Position numbers and translations under genes: made by a program. 64,000 nt of DNA from contig CAVWCC010000005.1 of NCBI GenBank assembly GCA_963753385.1, forward strand, positions 620,001 through 684,000. Reading direction: 5' to 3'. The notes under the pieces are model-generated. The model ran no database searches. It worked only from the letters and a program-made list of their open reading frames with translations, and was not told the origin of the DNA. Positions 43,484-52,245 of this stretch are shown one piece after another. Within the stretch, counting starts at the first letter, position 1. Each line of letters starts with the position of its first letter. Source of the DNA: JALZKA01 sp963753385. GTDB lineage: Bacteria; Actinomycetota; Thermoleophilia; Solirubrobacterales; 70-9.

Positions 43484-45367
43484 CTAGAGCTCGATCGAGC
43501 TGCGCTTCGGGCGGTCGGCGACCAGCTCGACGACCCGCGCCGCGAGCCCCGCCTCGTCCCCCGCCGCGACCAGGGCCGTGAGCCGCTCGACCGTGGTTTC
43601 GACCCAGTCCGGATCGAGGGGCTGGGCGCGCACGGCGCGAAGGATGCGCTCGGCGCTGGTCGGCTGTGAGCGCTCGTCGGCGTTGAAGAGCTCCTCGTGG
43701 ATCTTCTCCCCGCGGCGCGGGCCCGTGAATTCGATCGCGATGTCGACGTCCGGCTCGTAGCCAGCCAGGTGGATCATGTTCCGCGCCAGGTCGACGATGC
43801 GCACCGGCTCGCCCATCTCGAGCACGAAGACCTCAGCGGACTCGGCGCCGAGGTCACCGGCCTTGATCACGAGCTGCACGGCCTCCGGGATCGTCATGAA
43901 GTAGCGGGTCATATCCGGATGCGTGACTGTGACCGGCCCGCCCTTCTCGATCTGCGAGCGGAAGATCGGCACCACGCTGCCGGACGATGCCAGCACGTTG
44001 CCGAAGCGCACGATCACGAACCGGGTCGTCGCGTGGCGTTGGCCGGCCGCGGCAACGATCCACTCCGCCATCGCCTTCGAGGCGCCCATCACCGTGTGGG
44101 GGTTAACGGCCTTGTCGGTCGAGACCAGCACGAAACGGCTTACCCCCGCGGCGGCCGCGGTCTCGGCTGTCACCCTCGTCGCCATCGCGTTGTTGCGGAT
44201 CGCCTCGAGCGGGTTCATCTCCATCAGCCCGACGTGCTTGTACGCAGCCGCGTGGAAGACGACGTCCGGGTGGAACCGCTGCATCACCTCGAGCATGCGG
44301 TCGCCCTCCTTGCAGTCGGCGAGCACCGCCTCGCAGCGGCTGAAGTGCCACTGCTCCGTCATCTCGCGCTCGATCTGGAAGAGGTTGTCCTCCGCGTGGT
44401 CGAGCAGGATCAGGAGCCGCGGGTTGACCCGCGAGATCTGGCGCGAGAGCTCGGCGCCGATCGAGCCGCCGGCCCCGGTGACCAGGACCACCCGGTCCTC
44501 CAGGTAGGCGCCGACGCGGTCGAGCTCCATCTTCACCGGGTCGCGCCCGAGGACGTCCTCGACCTGCACCTCGCGGAGCTGGCGCGTGAGCTGGACGCCG
44601 CCGCGCAGCAACTCGAACACCGTCGGCAGGGTGCGCACCGGGATCTGGCGCCCGCGGCACGCGGCCACGACCTTCGCGCGCAGCTCGCCCGGGGCCGAGG
44701 GGATCGCGATCACGACCTCGTCCGGGTTGTGCTTCTCGAGCAGCTCGGCGATCTGGTCCGTGGTGCCGAGGACCCGCAGGCCGAGCAGGCCCATGCCGCG
44801 CTTGCGCGGGTCGTCGTCGACGAAGCCGATGGCCAGGACGCCGAGTGCGGGGTTCAGCTGGAGCTCACGCACCACCATCTGGCCGCCCGAGCCGGCGCCG
44901 ACGATCAGCGACTTGCGGGTCTTGCGCTCGCGCGAGGCCTTGTCGGGCCGCTCGATCCAGAGCCTCGTCACGATCCGCGCTCCGGCAAGCAGGCCGGTGG
45001 TGAGGATGAAGTCGAAGATCACGACCGAGCGCGGCAGGTTGTCGTCGAACGGCTGGAGCACCGTGAAGACGACGACGAGCGCGGCGCTCGCCAACGCCGT
45101 CGCCCGCAGGAGCGCGGGGAAGTCCCGGGTGAGGAAGTAGCGCCACCATTTCGAGTGGAGGCCGAGCAGGTCGAAGATCAGCGCCTTGCCGATCGCGACG
45201 AACGCGATCGACTGCCAGAGCATTTCCTGGTAGGGCTCGGGCATCCCGCGGGGGACGTCGATGAAGCGCAGCGCGAACGCGAGCGCGAACGCGGCGGCGG
45301 CGAGCAGTGCGTCGGCGGCGAACTGCAGGGCGCGGTGCCGCACTGCCGGGTGGGTGAACCGGCGCAT
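43484..45367 (-). CDS. CapD/FlaA1-type nucleotide-sugar epimerase/dehydratase, membrane-bound
   Basis: A 627-residue protein with four N-terminal membrane helices, a Rossmann domain (LIVGAGSGGQMVV) and a second SDR domain (VLVTGAGGSIGAELSRQI, LDHAEDNLFQIE, STDKAVNPHTVMGASK, FGNVLASSGSVVPIF). The second domain has Lys at the K of the SDR pair, but a Met replaces the usual catalytic Tyr, as in several WbpM/CapD members. It makes a 4-keto-6-deoxy UDP-sugar for the exopolysaccharide. The ATG at 45367 is preceded by a promoter. Confidence 0.9.
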   Translation of the reverse strand: MRRFTHPAVRHRALQFAADALLAAAAFALAFALRFIDVPRGMPEPYQEMLWQSIAFVAIGKALIFDLLGLHSKWWRYFLTRDFPALLRATALASAALVVVFTVLQPFDDNLPRSVVIFDFILTTGLLAGARIVTRLWIERPDKASRERKTRKSLIVGAGSGGQMVVRELQLNPALGVLAIGFVDDDPRKRGMGLLGLRVLGTTDQIAELLEKHNPDEVVIAIPSAPGELRAKVVAACRGRQIPVRTLPTVFELLRGGVQLTRQLREVQVEDVLGRDPVKMELDRVGAYLEDRVVLVTGAGGSIGAELSRQISRVNPRLLILLDHAEDNLFQIEREMTEQWHFSRCEAVLADCKEGDRMLEVMQRFHPDVVFHAAAYKHVGLMEMNPLEAIRNNAMATRVTAETAAAAGVSRFVLVSTDKAVNPHTVMGASKAMAEWIVAAAGQRHATTRFVIVRFGNVLASSGSVVPIFRSQIEKGGPVTVTHPDMTRYFMTIPEAVQLVIKAGDLGAESAEVFVLEMGEPVRIVDLARNMIHLAGYEPDVDIAIEFTGPRRGEKIHEELFNADERSQPTSAERILRAVRAQPLDPDWVETTVERLTALVAAGDEAGLAARVVELVADRPKRSSIEL

Positions 45368-45376
45368 AGCCGCACA

Positions 45377-45404
45377 AGTGTAGGACCATGAGTGGCCCAC
45401 CCAA
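45377..45404 (-). promoter_or_regulatory. Promoter TTGGGT/TACACT of the epimerase gene
   Basis: On the minus strand -10 TACACT (45377-45382) lies nine bases before the ATG, and -35 TTGGGT (45399-45404) lies 16 bases further upstream. The -35 overlaps the divergent SnoaL-like gene start. Confidence 0.5.
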
Positions 45405-45412
45405 GGCTGAGT

Positions 45413-45781
45413 ATGCAAGACGGCAAAGCAATCGTCATCCGGTTGATCGAGGACGTGATGAACGGTGGCGACCTCGATGCGATCGACGAGATCTACGACC
45501 CCGCTTTGTCGGCGGGCGCGCGGCGCTGGATCGAGCCCTTCCGTACGGCATTCCCGGACGTGCACATGGAGACGATCGAGATGGTCGCCGAGGGCGAGCG
45601 AGTCGTGGCGCGCTTTCGCTGCTCCGGTACCCAGCTGGGCCCCTGGCGCGGGCACGAGCCGAGTGGGAAGCGAATGCACGACATCGACGAGGTCTCCTTC
45701 TTCACCGTCCGCGAGGGCCGCATCGTCGAGGCATGGGGCCTGGAGGACACCGCGAAGCGGATGCGCCAGCTGGGGATCTGA
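45413..45781 (+). CDS. SnoaL-like polyketide-cyclase/ester-cyclase protein
   Basis: A 122-residue NTF2-fold protein: an N-terminal helix QDGKAIVIRLIEDVMNGGD, then WIEPFRTAFPDVHMETIEMV, and the motif GHEPSGKRMHDIDEVSFFTV. The ATG at 45413 is chosen; a GTG at 45392 is an alternative that would add seven residues. It is isolated between the epimerase and glycosyltransferase genes. The substrate is unknown. Confidence 0.7.
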   Translation: MQDGKAIVIRLIEDVMNGGDLDAIDEIYDPALSAGARRWIEPFRTAFPDVHMETIEMVAEGERVVARFRCSGTQLGPWRGHEPSGKRMHDIDEVSFFTVREGRIVEAWGLEDTAKRMRQLGI

Positions 45782-45782
45782 G

Positions 45783-46784
45783 CTACGAGCGCTCGCCGGC
45801 GAGCGCTCGGTCCACTTCCGCCAGCAACCCGTCGCGGCGCTTTTCGTACGGGAACTCGGTGCGGATCCGCTCGCGGGCCGCGAGGCCGGCCTCAGGGCCG
45901 ACCTCGAGCGCCTCGCGCACGCCGGCGGCGACCGCTGCAGGCGTCGGTTCCCGGATCGTCACCCCGGTCTCCCCAACCACCTCCGGCAGCGCTCCCGCGC
46001 TCGTCACTACCGGCACCGCGCCGGCCAGCATCGCCTCGGCCAGCGAGAGGCCGAAGCCCTCGTGGAGCGACGCCTGCACGTAGGCGGCGGACGACGCGAA
46101 CAGCGCGTCCAGGTCCTCGTCCGAGAGGCGGCCGGTCACGCGCACGTTCGGCGCGGCGTCCGCGGCGAGCCGCTCGCCCGTGCCGTCCCACCACTCCCCG
46201 GCGAGCACGAACTCGACGTCCGGCAGCTCGCGCGCGGCCTCGACGAACGGGCCGTGGCCCTTACGGGTCAGGTTGACGGAGTAGACGGCCCCCACGGTCA
46301 GCGCCCTCCGCTCGCGCGATGCCCCCGCCGCGTTCGGAAAGCGGTCGGGGACGCCATGGTGGACGACGGCGACTCGTCCCGGGTCGACGCTGGCGACGTT
46401 CGCCGCGATCTCCTCGAGCGAGTAGTTCGAGTTCGTGATCAGGCGTGTCGCCAGGTTCGCGGTCGAGCTGACGAGCCGGCGGCGCACGCCACCCCGCTGT
46501 GAGCCATAGCCGATCTCCGGCATCGCGGCGGTGTCGAAGCCGCCGAAGATCAGCACGCTCGGCTTCCCGCGCGCGCGGGCGAAGCGGAGCGCCAGCGCGG
46601 TGTGCCACGACGCGAACCAACCGACGACGACGTCGCAGGCGCCGACTGCTCGCCAGAGCTCGGCGGGGCGCGGGCGAAAGCCCGCCTGGAGGTGCTCGAC
46701 GACCTCATGGCGCTCCGCGAGCGCTTCGCGGTCGATGCGAGTAAACGTGTTGCGGCGCGAGATGACGTAGAGGACCCGGCTCAC
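45783..46784 (-). CDS. Glycosyltransferase family 4 (GT-B)
   Basis: A 333-residue GT-B enzyme: TAAMPEIGYGSQRGGVRRRL, VAVVHHGVPDRFPNA, then the donor motif FVLAGEWWDG, YVQASLHEGFGLSLAEAMLA (E-x7-E) and VTSAGALPEVVGE. The start GTG (46784) lies eight bases after the AGGGG of leader element copy 4. It completes the exopolysaccharide locus. Confidence 0.85.
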   Translation of the reverse strand: MSRVLYVISRRNTFTRIDREALAERHEVVEHLQAGFRPRPAELWRAVGACDVVVGWFASWHTALALRFARARGKPSVLIFGGFDTAAMPEIGYGSQRGGVRRRLVSSTANLATRLITNSNYSLEEIAANVASVDPGRVAVVHHGVPDRFPNAAGASRERRALTVGAVYSVNLTRKGHGPFVEAARELPDVEFVLAGEWWDGTGERLAADAAPNVRVTGRLSDEDLDALFASSAAYVQASLHEGFGLSLAEAMLAGAVPVVTSAGALPEVVGETGVTIREPTPAAVAAGVREALEVGPEAGLAARERIRTEFPYEKRRDGLLAEVDRALAGERS

Positions 46785-46787
46785 AAA

Positions 46788-46838
46788 TCACGCCCCTACC
46801 GGGGAGGCCCACATGCTTTCGCGCCTAGCGTCGCTCAT
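46788..46838 (-). promoter_or_regulatory. Leader element copy 4 with mini-ORF, before the GT4 gene
   Basis: On the minus strand the 16-codon mini-ORF starts ATG-AGC-GAC, ends TGA at 46788, and is followed after three bases by the glycosyltransferase GTG. Stem two is CCCC-GGTA-GGGG, with the AGGGG arm eight bases before that GTG. Stem one is a shorter GCG/CGC pairing. Confidence 0.7.
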
Positions 46839-46870
46839 CAGATCCCTAGCTATCCTCGCGCACCCCAAAG

Positions 46871-47536
46871 ATGTTCCTCCCGTACGCCGGACTCACGGAC
46901 TTCATCGTCGACCCCATCGTGGACGTCGCGACCGACTTCATCGACTCGGTCGGGCTGATCGGGGTGTTCGTCCTGATGCTGCTCGAAAGCGCCTGCATCC
47001 CGGTACCGAGCGAGGCGATCATGCTGTTCGCCGGGTTCAACGTGTCCGAGGGCGACATGACCCTGTTCGGGATCGTCGCGGCGGGCGTGCTCGGGAACGT
47101 GGTCGGCTCCTGGATCGCCTGGGCGGCGGGGTATTACGGGCGCCTCGAGCTGCTGGAGAAGAACCGCCTGATCCACATCAACCAGAAGCACCTCGCCTGG
47201 GCGGACAGCTGGTTCGAGCGCCACGGCGACGCCACGGTCTTCTTCACCCGATGCCTGCCGATCATCCGCACCTTCATCTCGCTCCCGGCCGGCGTGGCGA
47301 AGATGCCGTTCTGGCGCTTCACCTGGCTCACGCTCGCGGGGTGCATCCCGTGGGTGCTGATGCTCGGCCTGATCGGCCGGGAGGTCGGCGACAACTGGGA
47401 GGAGTGGCGCGATTACCTCCACTACGGCGACTACGTGGTCCTCGCGGCCGTGGTCGGCGGCGCCATCTACCTGCTCATCCGGCGGCGGCGCTCCGGCGGC
47501 CCGCCCGCTGCCCCGGCGACCGAAGTCGAGGGGTAG
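46871..47536 (+). CDS. DedA-family membrane protein
   Basis: A 221-residue protein with four to five membrane helices and the DedA pattern: FVLMLLESACIPVPSEAIML (E-x4-P), GNVVGSWIAWAAGYYGR, FFTRCLPIIRTFISLPAGVA (the F-x-R-x3-P-x-x-R motif) and FTWLTLAGCIPWVLMLGLIG. DedA proteins flip or recycle undecaprenyl phosphate in several bacteria. A leader element and uppP follow on the same strand. Confidence 0.9.
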   Translation: MFLPYAGLTDFIVDPIVDVATDFIDSVGLIGVFVLMLLESACIPVPSEAIMLFAGFNVSEGDMTLFGIVAAGVLGNVVGSWIAWAAGYYGRLELLEKNRLIHINQKHLAWADSWFERHGDATVFFTRCLPIIRTFISLPAGVAKMPFWRFTWLTLAGCIPWVLMLGLIGREVGDNWEEWRDYLHYGDYVVLAAVVGGAIYLLIRRRRSGGPPAAPATEVEG

Positions 47537-47543
47537 GGATCTG

Positions 47544-47594
47544 ATGAGCGACGCAAGGCGCGAAAGCAGGTTCAGCCCCCCCGGTAGGGGCTAG
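47544..47594 (+). promoter_or_regulatory. Leader element copy 5 with mini-ORF, before uppP
   Basis: A 16-codon mini-ORF (ATG-AGC-GAC to TAG) ends four bases before the uppP ATG. Stem two is CCCC-GGTA-GGGG, and its AGGGG lies eight bases before that ATG, an ideal Shine-Dalgarno distance. Stem one is GCG/CGC. The element starts eight bases after the dedA stop. Confidence 0.7.
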
Positions 47595-47598
47595 TTTC

Positions 47599-48430
47599 AT
47601 GCCGGCCGGGCCCGCGTCGCTCGAGCTGAGCACGGGCCGGGCCGCCGCGCTCGGCGCGATCCAGGGGCCGACCGAGCTGCTCCCGGTCTCGAGCTCCGCG
47701 CACATCTCGCTGGTCCCCTGGCTCGCCGGCTGGCGCTGGCAGGAGCTCGACGCGGAGGCGCGCAAGAGCTTCGAGGTCGCGCTCCACGCCGGGACGGCTG
47801 CCGCGTTGCTCGTCGGGCTGCGCCGCGAGATCGCCGCCGAGCTGGCGCGAGTTCGACGCCGGCGTGGCGCGGTGGTCGCGCTCTCGTTCGTGCCGCCGGC
47901 GATCGCCGGGTTGGCCCTCGAGCGGCAGATCGAGGCGACTCGGCACTCCGACGGCGCACCGCGGCCGGGCTCGTCGCTGGGTCGGGCTTGCGATGGCGCT
48001 CGCCGACCGGGCGCCGCAGCAGCGCGGGCGCGGCGACGCACGGCGCGCGCGACGGGCTGGCGCTGGGCTGGCACAGGCGGCCGCGCTGGTGCCTGGCGTC
48101 TCGCGCAACGGCGCGACCCTCACCGCGGCACGCGCGCGCCGCTTCACCCGCGACCAGGCGAACCTGCTCTCGCGCACGGTCGCGCTGCCCGTGATCGTCG
48201 GCGCCACCGTCCTCAAGGGCGTGCGACTGCGCAAACGCGGTGTCGCTCCCGGCACCGGGCGGACGCTGGCGCTCGGCGCGGCGGCGGCGTTCGCATCGAC
48301 GCTCGCCTCCCAGCGGCTGATCAGCCTGGTCGAGCGCGACCGCGCGCTCTGGCCGTACGCGGCCTACCGCATGGGCCTCGCGGCGGCCGTCATGCGCAAG
48401 CGGGCGCGACGGCCCGTTCCTGTTGAATGA
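47599..48430 (+). CDS. uppP: Undecaprenyl-diphosphate phosphatase (frameshifted)
   Basis: About 277 residues of the BacA/UppP family after correcting one shift near 47938. It keeps LGAIQGPTELLPVSSSAHIS (first signature with the E and the S-S-S-A-H) and, in the other frame, PGVSRNGATLTAARARRF (usually P-G-x-S-R-S-G). It dephosphorylates undecaprenyl diphosphate to recycle the lipid carrier. The shift breaks an essential-type gene and is probably a sequence error. Confidence 0.85.
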
Positions 48431-48434
48431 GCCG

Positions 48435-49412
48435 ATGAGCCAGGATGCCTACGCCGCCGCCGGCGTGAGCCAGCGTGAAGCGGATTCCGCCGTCGCCGCG
48501 CTCGTCGCTCACCTGGCGAGGATCGACACCGGCAAGCCCTCGCGTGTCGTGCCGCTGCCGGGCCACTACGCGAGCGTCCTGCGGCTGGACGAGACGACGG
48601 GCATCGCCTTCGGGACCGACGGCGTCGGCACCAAGATGGTCGTCGCCGAGCAGCTCGGTCGCTTCGACACGATCGGGATCGACTGCGTCGCGATGAACGT
48701 GAACGACCTGGTCTGCGTCGGCGCGGAGCCGATCGCGATGCTCGACTTCATCCTCTGCCGCGAGGCCGACGCCGTGGTCTGCGGCCAGATCGGCCAGGGC
48801 CTTCGAGCCGGCGCCGAGCTCGCCGGAATCGAGATCCCCGGCGGCGAGATCGCCCAGGTGGGCGACGTGGTCTCGGGCTGGGAGCTCGGCGGGTCGGCGA
48901 TCGGGCTCGTCGCGCTCGACGCGATCGTCACCGGCGAGCGGATCGAGCCCGGCGACGCCCTCATTGGGCTCCCCTCCTCCGGGCTGCACTCGAACGGCTA
49001 CACGCTCGCGCGCAAGGTCTTGGCCGACGTCCCGCTTGACGACGACCGGCTCGGCCAGCCCCTGGGCGAAGTGCTGCTTGAGCCGACGACGATCTACGTG
49101 CGCGCGGTCCTCGAGCTCCTGGCCTCGGACGCCGACGTCCGCGGCCTCGCCCATATCACCGGCGATGGTGTGAACAACTTGAAGCGCCTGCGCGACGACG
49201 TCGCCTACGAGATCGCCGCGCCGCTCGCCGCTCCGCCGGTCTTCGGGCTGATCGCGGAGCTGGGAGAGGTCTCCGACGAGGAGATGCACGAGGTCTTCAA
49301 CATGGGCATGGGCTTCGTCTGCGTGGTGCCCGAGTCCGATTCGGACGCAGCGGTCGACCTGCTCGCCCACCACCATCCCGGAGCCCGCGTCGTCGGGTCG
49401 GTCAGGATGTAG
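48435..49412 (+). CDS. purM: Phosphoribosylformylglycinamidine cyclo-ligase
   Basis: A 325-residue PurM (AIR synthetase): FGTDGVGTKMVVAEQ (substrate loop), CVAMNVNDLVCVGAEPIAML, GQGLRAGAELAG, DALIGLPSSGLHSNGYTL and HITGDGVNN. It closes the imidazole ring in purine synthesis with ATP. The ATG at 48435 was chosen over a TTG four codons upstream. The length is near the family norm. Confidence 0.95.
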   Translation: MSQDAYAAAGVSQREADSAVAALVAHLARIDTGKPSRVVPLPGHYASVLRLDETTGIAFGTDGVGTKMVVAEQLGRFDTIGIDCVAMNVNDLVCVGAEPIAMLDFILCREADAVVCGQIGQGLRAGAELAGIEIPGGEIAQVGDVVSGWELGGSAIGLVALDAIVTGERIEPGDALIGLPSSGLHSNGYTLARKVLADVPLDDDRLGQPLGEVLLEPTTIYVRAVLELLASDADVRGLAHITGDGVNNLKRLRDDVAYEIAAPLAAPPVFGLIAELGEVSDEEMHEVFNMGMGFVCVVPESDSDAAVDLLAHHHPGARVVGSVRM

Positions 49413-49415
49413 TCC

Positions 49416-50048
49416 ATGCAGATCGCCATCCTCGTCTTCGAGAAGCTCACCGCCCTCGACGCGATCGGTCCGTACGAGGTGCTCTCGCGCGTGCCGGGCG
49501 TCGAGCTGACATTCGTCTCCACCGAGGCGGGACCGCTTCGCACCGACACCGGCCGGCTCGGCCTTCAGGCCGACGCGACGCTGGAGGACATCCCGGAGCC
49601 CGACATCTTCCTGATCCCCGGCGGCGAGGGAAATCGGCCGCTGATGAAGGACGAGCGCGTCCTCGACTGGGTCCGCCACGCCCACGAGCACTCGACCTGG
49701 ACCACCTCGGTCTGCACCGGCTCGCTGGTCCTGGGCGCCGCGGGCTCCTCGAGGGCAAGCGGGCCACCACGCACTGGGCCTACCGCGACACGCTGGCCGA
49801 GTACGGCGCGACGCCCGTCGCGGAGCGCTTCGTCGAGGACGGCAAGGTGTTCACCGCGGCCGGCGTGTCGGCCGGGATCGACATGGCGCTCGACGCTCGT
49901 CGCGCGCCAGTTCGACGAGAACGTCGCCAAGGCGATCCAGCTCGGGATCGAGTACGACCCCGACCCCCCGTTCGACTCGGGATCGCCCGAGAAGGCGGCT
50001 CCGGAGCTGGTCGAGTTGATTCGCGGGCTCGAGGGCGTTCAGGCCTAA
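49416..50048 (+). CDS. DJ-1/PfpI-family protein (two compensating frameshifts)
   Basis: About 210 residues of the DJ-1/PfpI (isonitrile hydratase-like) family: IAILVFEKLTALDAIGPYEV, LIPGGEGNRPLMKD, the nucleophile Cys in TSVCTGSLVLGAAG, then, in the neighbouring frame between about 49743 and 49889, LEGKRATTHWAYRDTLAEYG and AAGVSAGIDMAL. The frame returns to the ORF for the C-terminus. The two indels are probably sequence errors. The substrate is unknown. Confidence 0.8.
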   Translation: MQIAILVFEKLTALDAIGPYEVLSRVPGVELTFVSTEAGPLRTDTGRLGLQADATLEDIPEPDIFLIPGGEGNRPLMKDERVLDWVRHAHEHSTWTTSVCTGSLVLGAAGSSRASGPPRTGPTATRWPSTARRPSRSASSRTARCSPRPACRPGSTWRSTLVARQFDENVAKAIQLGIEYDPDPPFDSGSPEKAAPELVELIRGLEGVQA

Positions 50049-50104
50049 GGCTGTTTCGGAAGTCGAGGCTTTGCGGCGGGTATTCGTCGCGCGGGCCGGG
50101 GTCA

Positions 50105-50110
50105 TAGGAT
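50105..50110 (+). promoter_or_regulatory. -10 box TAGGAT of a leaderless promoter
   Basis: TAGGAT lies eight bases before the ATG of the kinase gene. Confidence 0.4.
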
Positions 50111-50118
50111 CGAGCGGA

Positions 50119-51650
50119 ATGGGCCCGGATCCGACACCGCCGCCGGCTGGCTGGACCGGCCTGATCGGGACCGTCCTCAGCGAGCGCTACCGCCTCGAGT
50201 CGAAGCTCGGCTCGGGCGGCATGTCGACCGTCTACCTGGCCCTCGACGAGACGCTCGAGCGCCGCGTCGCGATCAAGGTCATGCACCGCGAGATGACCGA
50301 CCAGCCGGACCAGATCGAGCGGTTCCGGCGCGAGTCGCGCGCCGTCGCGCAGCTCTCGCATCCGAACGTCGTCGCGGTGATCGACGCCGGCGACGATGCC
50401 GGCCACCACCCGTACATCGTCTTCGAGTACGTCGAGGGCGAGACGCTGAAGGAGCGAATCGACCGCTTCGGGCGCCTGCCGCTGGACGAGGCGGCGGCGT
50501 ACACGATCGAGATCGGGCGCGGCCTCCAGGCGGCGCACCTCGCCGAGATGGTCCACCGCGACGTGAAGCCGCAGAACGTGCTGATCGACGCCGAGGGCCG
50601 GGCGAAGGTGACCGACTTCGGGATCGCGCTCTCGCAGGAGTCGGACGGCCTCACCAAGACCGGCCGCGTGCTCGGCACGACGGACTACGTCTCGCCCGAG
50701 CAGGCGATGGGCCGCGAGGTCGACGCCCGCTCGGACATCTACTCGCTGGGGATCCTGCTCTACGAGATGCTGATCGGCGACGTCCCGTTCAAGGCGGAGA
50801 CGCTCGTCGGCGTCGCGATGAAGCACGTGAACGAGCCGATGCCGGACGTCCAGCAGCGGCGTCCGGGCGCCTCGGCCGCCCTCGCCGCGGTGGTCGAGCG
50901 CGCGACGCAGAAGGAGCCGAAGAAGCGCTACCCGGACATGGGCTCGATGCTGGCCGACCTCGAGGGCGCGCTCGAGGTCGAGATCGCGCGCTCGGGCGGC
51001 GGCACCGGCGACACCACGACCGTGCTCGACTCGGTCCCGTCCCGCGAGCGCCTGCTGAGCTCGCGGACGGTCTCGATCGCGGGCATCCTGCTGGTGCTGG
51101 CCGGCGTCCTGGTGGCGCTGGCGCTCGTGGAGCTCGGGGGCGAGGGCGGAAGCGCGGCGAGGACCTGCGCGAGAACCCGGCAGCCCCGGCCAGCGGCGGG
51201 ATCGAGTTCGACGCAGGCGACGGACTTCGACCCTGAGGGCGACGACGGCGAGCACCCCGACGAGGCCGGCGCTCGCAATCGACGCGAACCCGACCGGAAC
51301 CTCGTGGCTGACCGAGACATACACCTCCTCGCCCGAGATGGCGGCCAACGGCAAGGCCGGGGTGGGACTGATCGTGGACGCCGGCGAGCCGGTCGCGGGC
51401 AGGGACCTGACGATCAGCGACCGAGGACCCCGGGTGGAGCGGCGAGATCTACGGGGCCGCCGAAGGGCCGCCCGACGACCTCGCCGGCTGGGGCGAGCCG
51501 ATCCAGACGTTCGAGACATCGGAAAGCGAAACCACGGTCGCACTGAACACCAACGAGTATCGCTACTACCTGATCTGGATCACGACCCTCACCGAGAACC
51601 CCGACGGCGGGTTCTTCGCCACGATCTCGAACGTGGCGCTCAGCACCTGA
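50119..51650 (+). CDS. Ser/Thr protein kinase with an extracytoplasmic sensor domain (frameshifted)
   Basis: A PknB-type kinase: GSGGMSTVYLALDETLERRV (Gly loop), VAIKVMH (Lys), MVHRDVKPQNVLID (catalytic loop), VTDFGIALS (DFG) and SPEQAMGREVDARSDIYSLG. After a membrane helix (residues about 312-331) the C-terminal part needs several frame changes (near 51158, 51270 and 51425), then reads SWLTETYTSSPEMAANGKAG, LIVDAGEPVAGRDLTI, PGWSGEIYGAAEGPPDDLAG and ends YRYYLIWITTLTENPDGGFF at 51650. The sensor resembles discoidin-like sugar-binding domains. Confidence 0.8.
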
Positions 51651-51741
51651 GAACCATCTAATCCGGGCCTCAGGCCGCCCTCAGCGCCGGCGGGCACCTT
51701 GAGCTCGACGCCATCCAGGCAACGAGCGAAAGGAGCAATCC

Positions 51742-52192
51742 ATGACCCCGACCAGACTCACGATCCTCGCCGTGATCGGCGCGTTCGCGCTCGGCACCCT
51801 CGGCGCCAACGCGCTGGGCGACGACGGCGTCGTCGTTCGGCGACCTCGACGCCGTGCAGCTCGCCGAGCGCGACGACGGCAAGCGGGATGACGACGACGT
51901 CGACGTCGACCCGAGGGACGAAGAGGACGACGACGATCGCGATCCCGACCAGGACACCGGCAACCGCGATGCGGACTCCGGCGGCCCTCGTGACGGGAAC
52001 GACAGCGGCACCAAGGGCGGCAAGGACCGCACCGGCGGCCGCCACGGCGGCACCGGCGGCGACTCGCAGGAGAGCCCGACCCCGGTCGCGGCCCCCGCGC
52101 CCGCCCCGACCCCGGCACCCGTGTACGACGACTACTCGGATGACGGTGGCGCCTACTACGGCGGAGGCGGCTCGGACTACGGCGATTCCTGA
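51742..52192 (+). CDS. Secreted acidic, Asp/Gly-rich protein (frameshifted)
   Basis: About 150 residues: a signal peptide (LTILAVIGAFALGTLGANAL), then, after a one-base shift near 51835, a linker DLDAVQLAERDDGKRDDDDV, a very Asp-rich stretch, a Gly-rich stretch, and a tail with DDGGAYYGGGGSDYGDS. The ribosome site AAAGGAG is good. It has no known domain; charge and low complexity suggest a surface or calcium-binding protein. Confidence 0.6.
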
Positions 52193-52207
52193 TCGCCGGC
52201 CGATCGC

Positions 52208-52245
52208 AAGAGCGGGCCTGCGCTAGAAGGCGTGGGCCCGCTCTT
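52208..52245. terminator. Bidirectional hairpin terminator
   Basis: AAGAGCGGGCC pairs with GGCCCGCTCTT (11 bp) around a 16-base loop between convergent genes. The right arm lies in the end of ddl. Confidence 0.6.
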
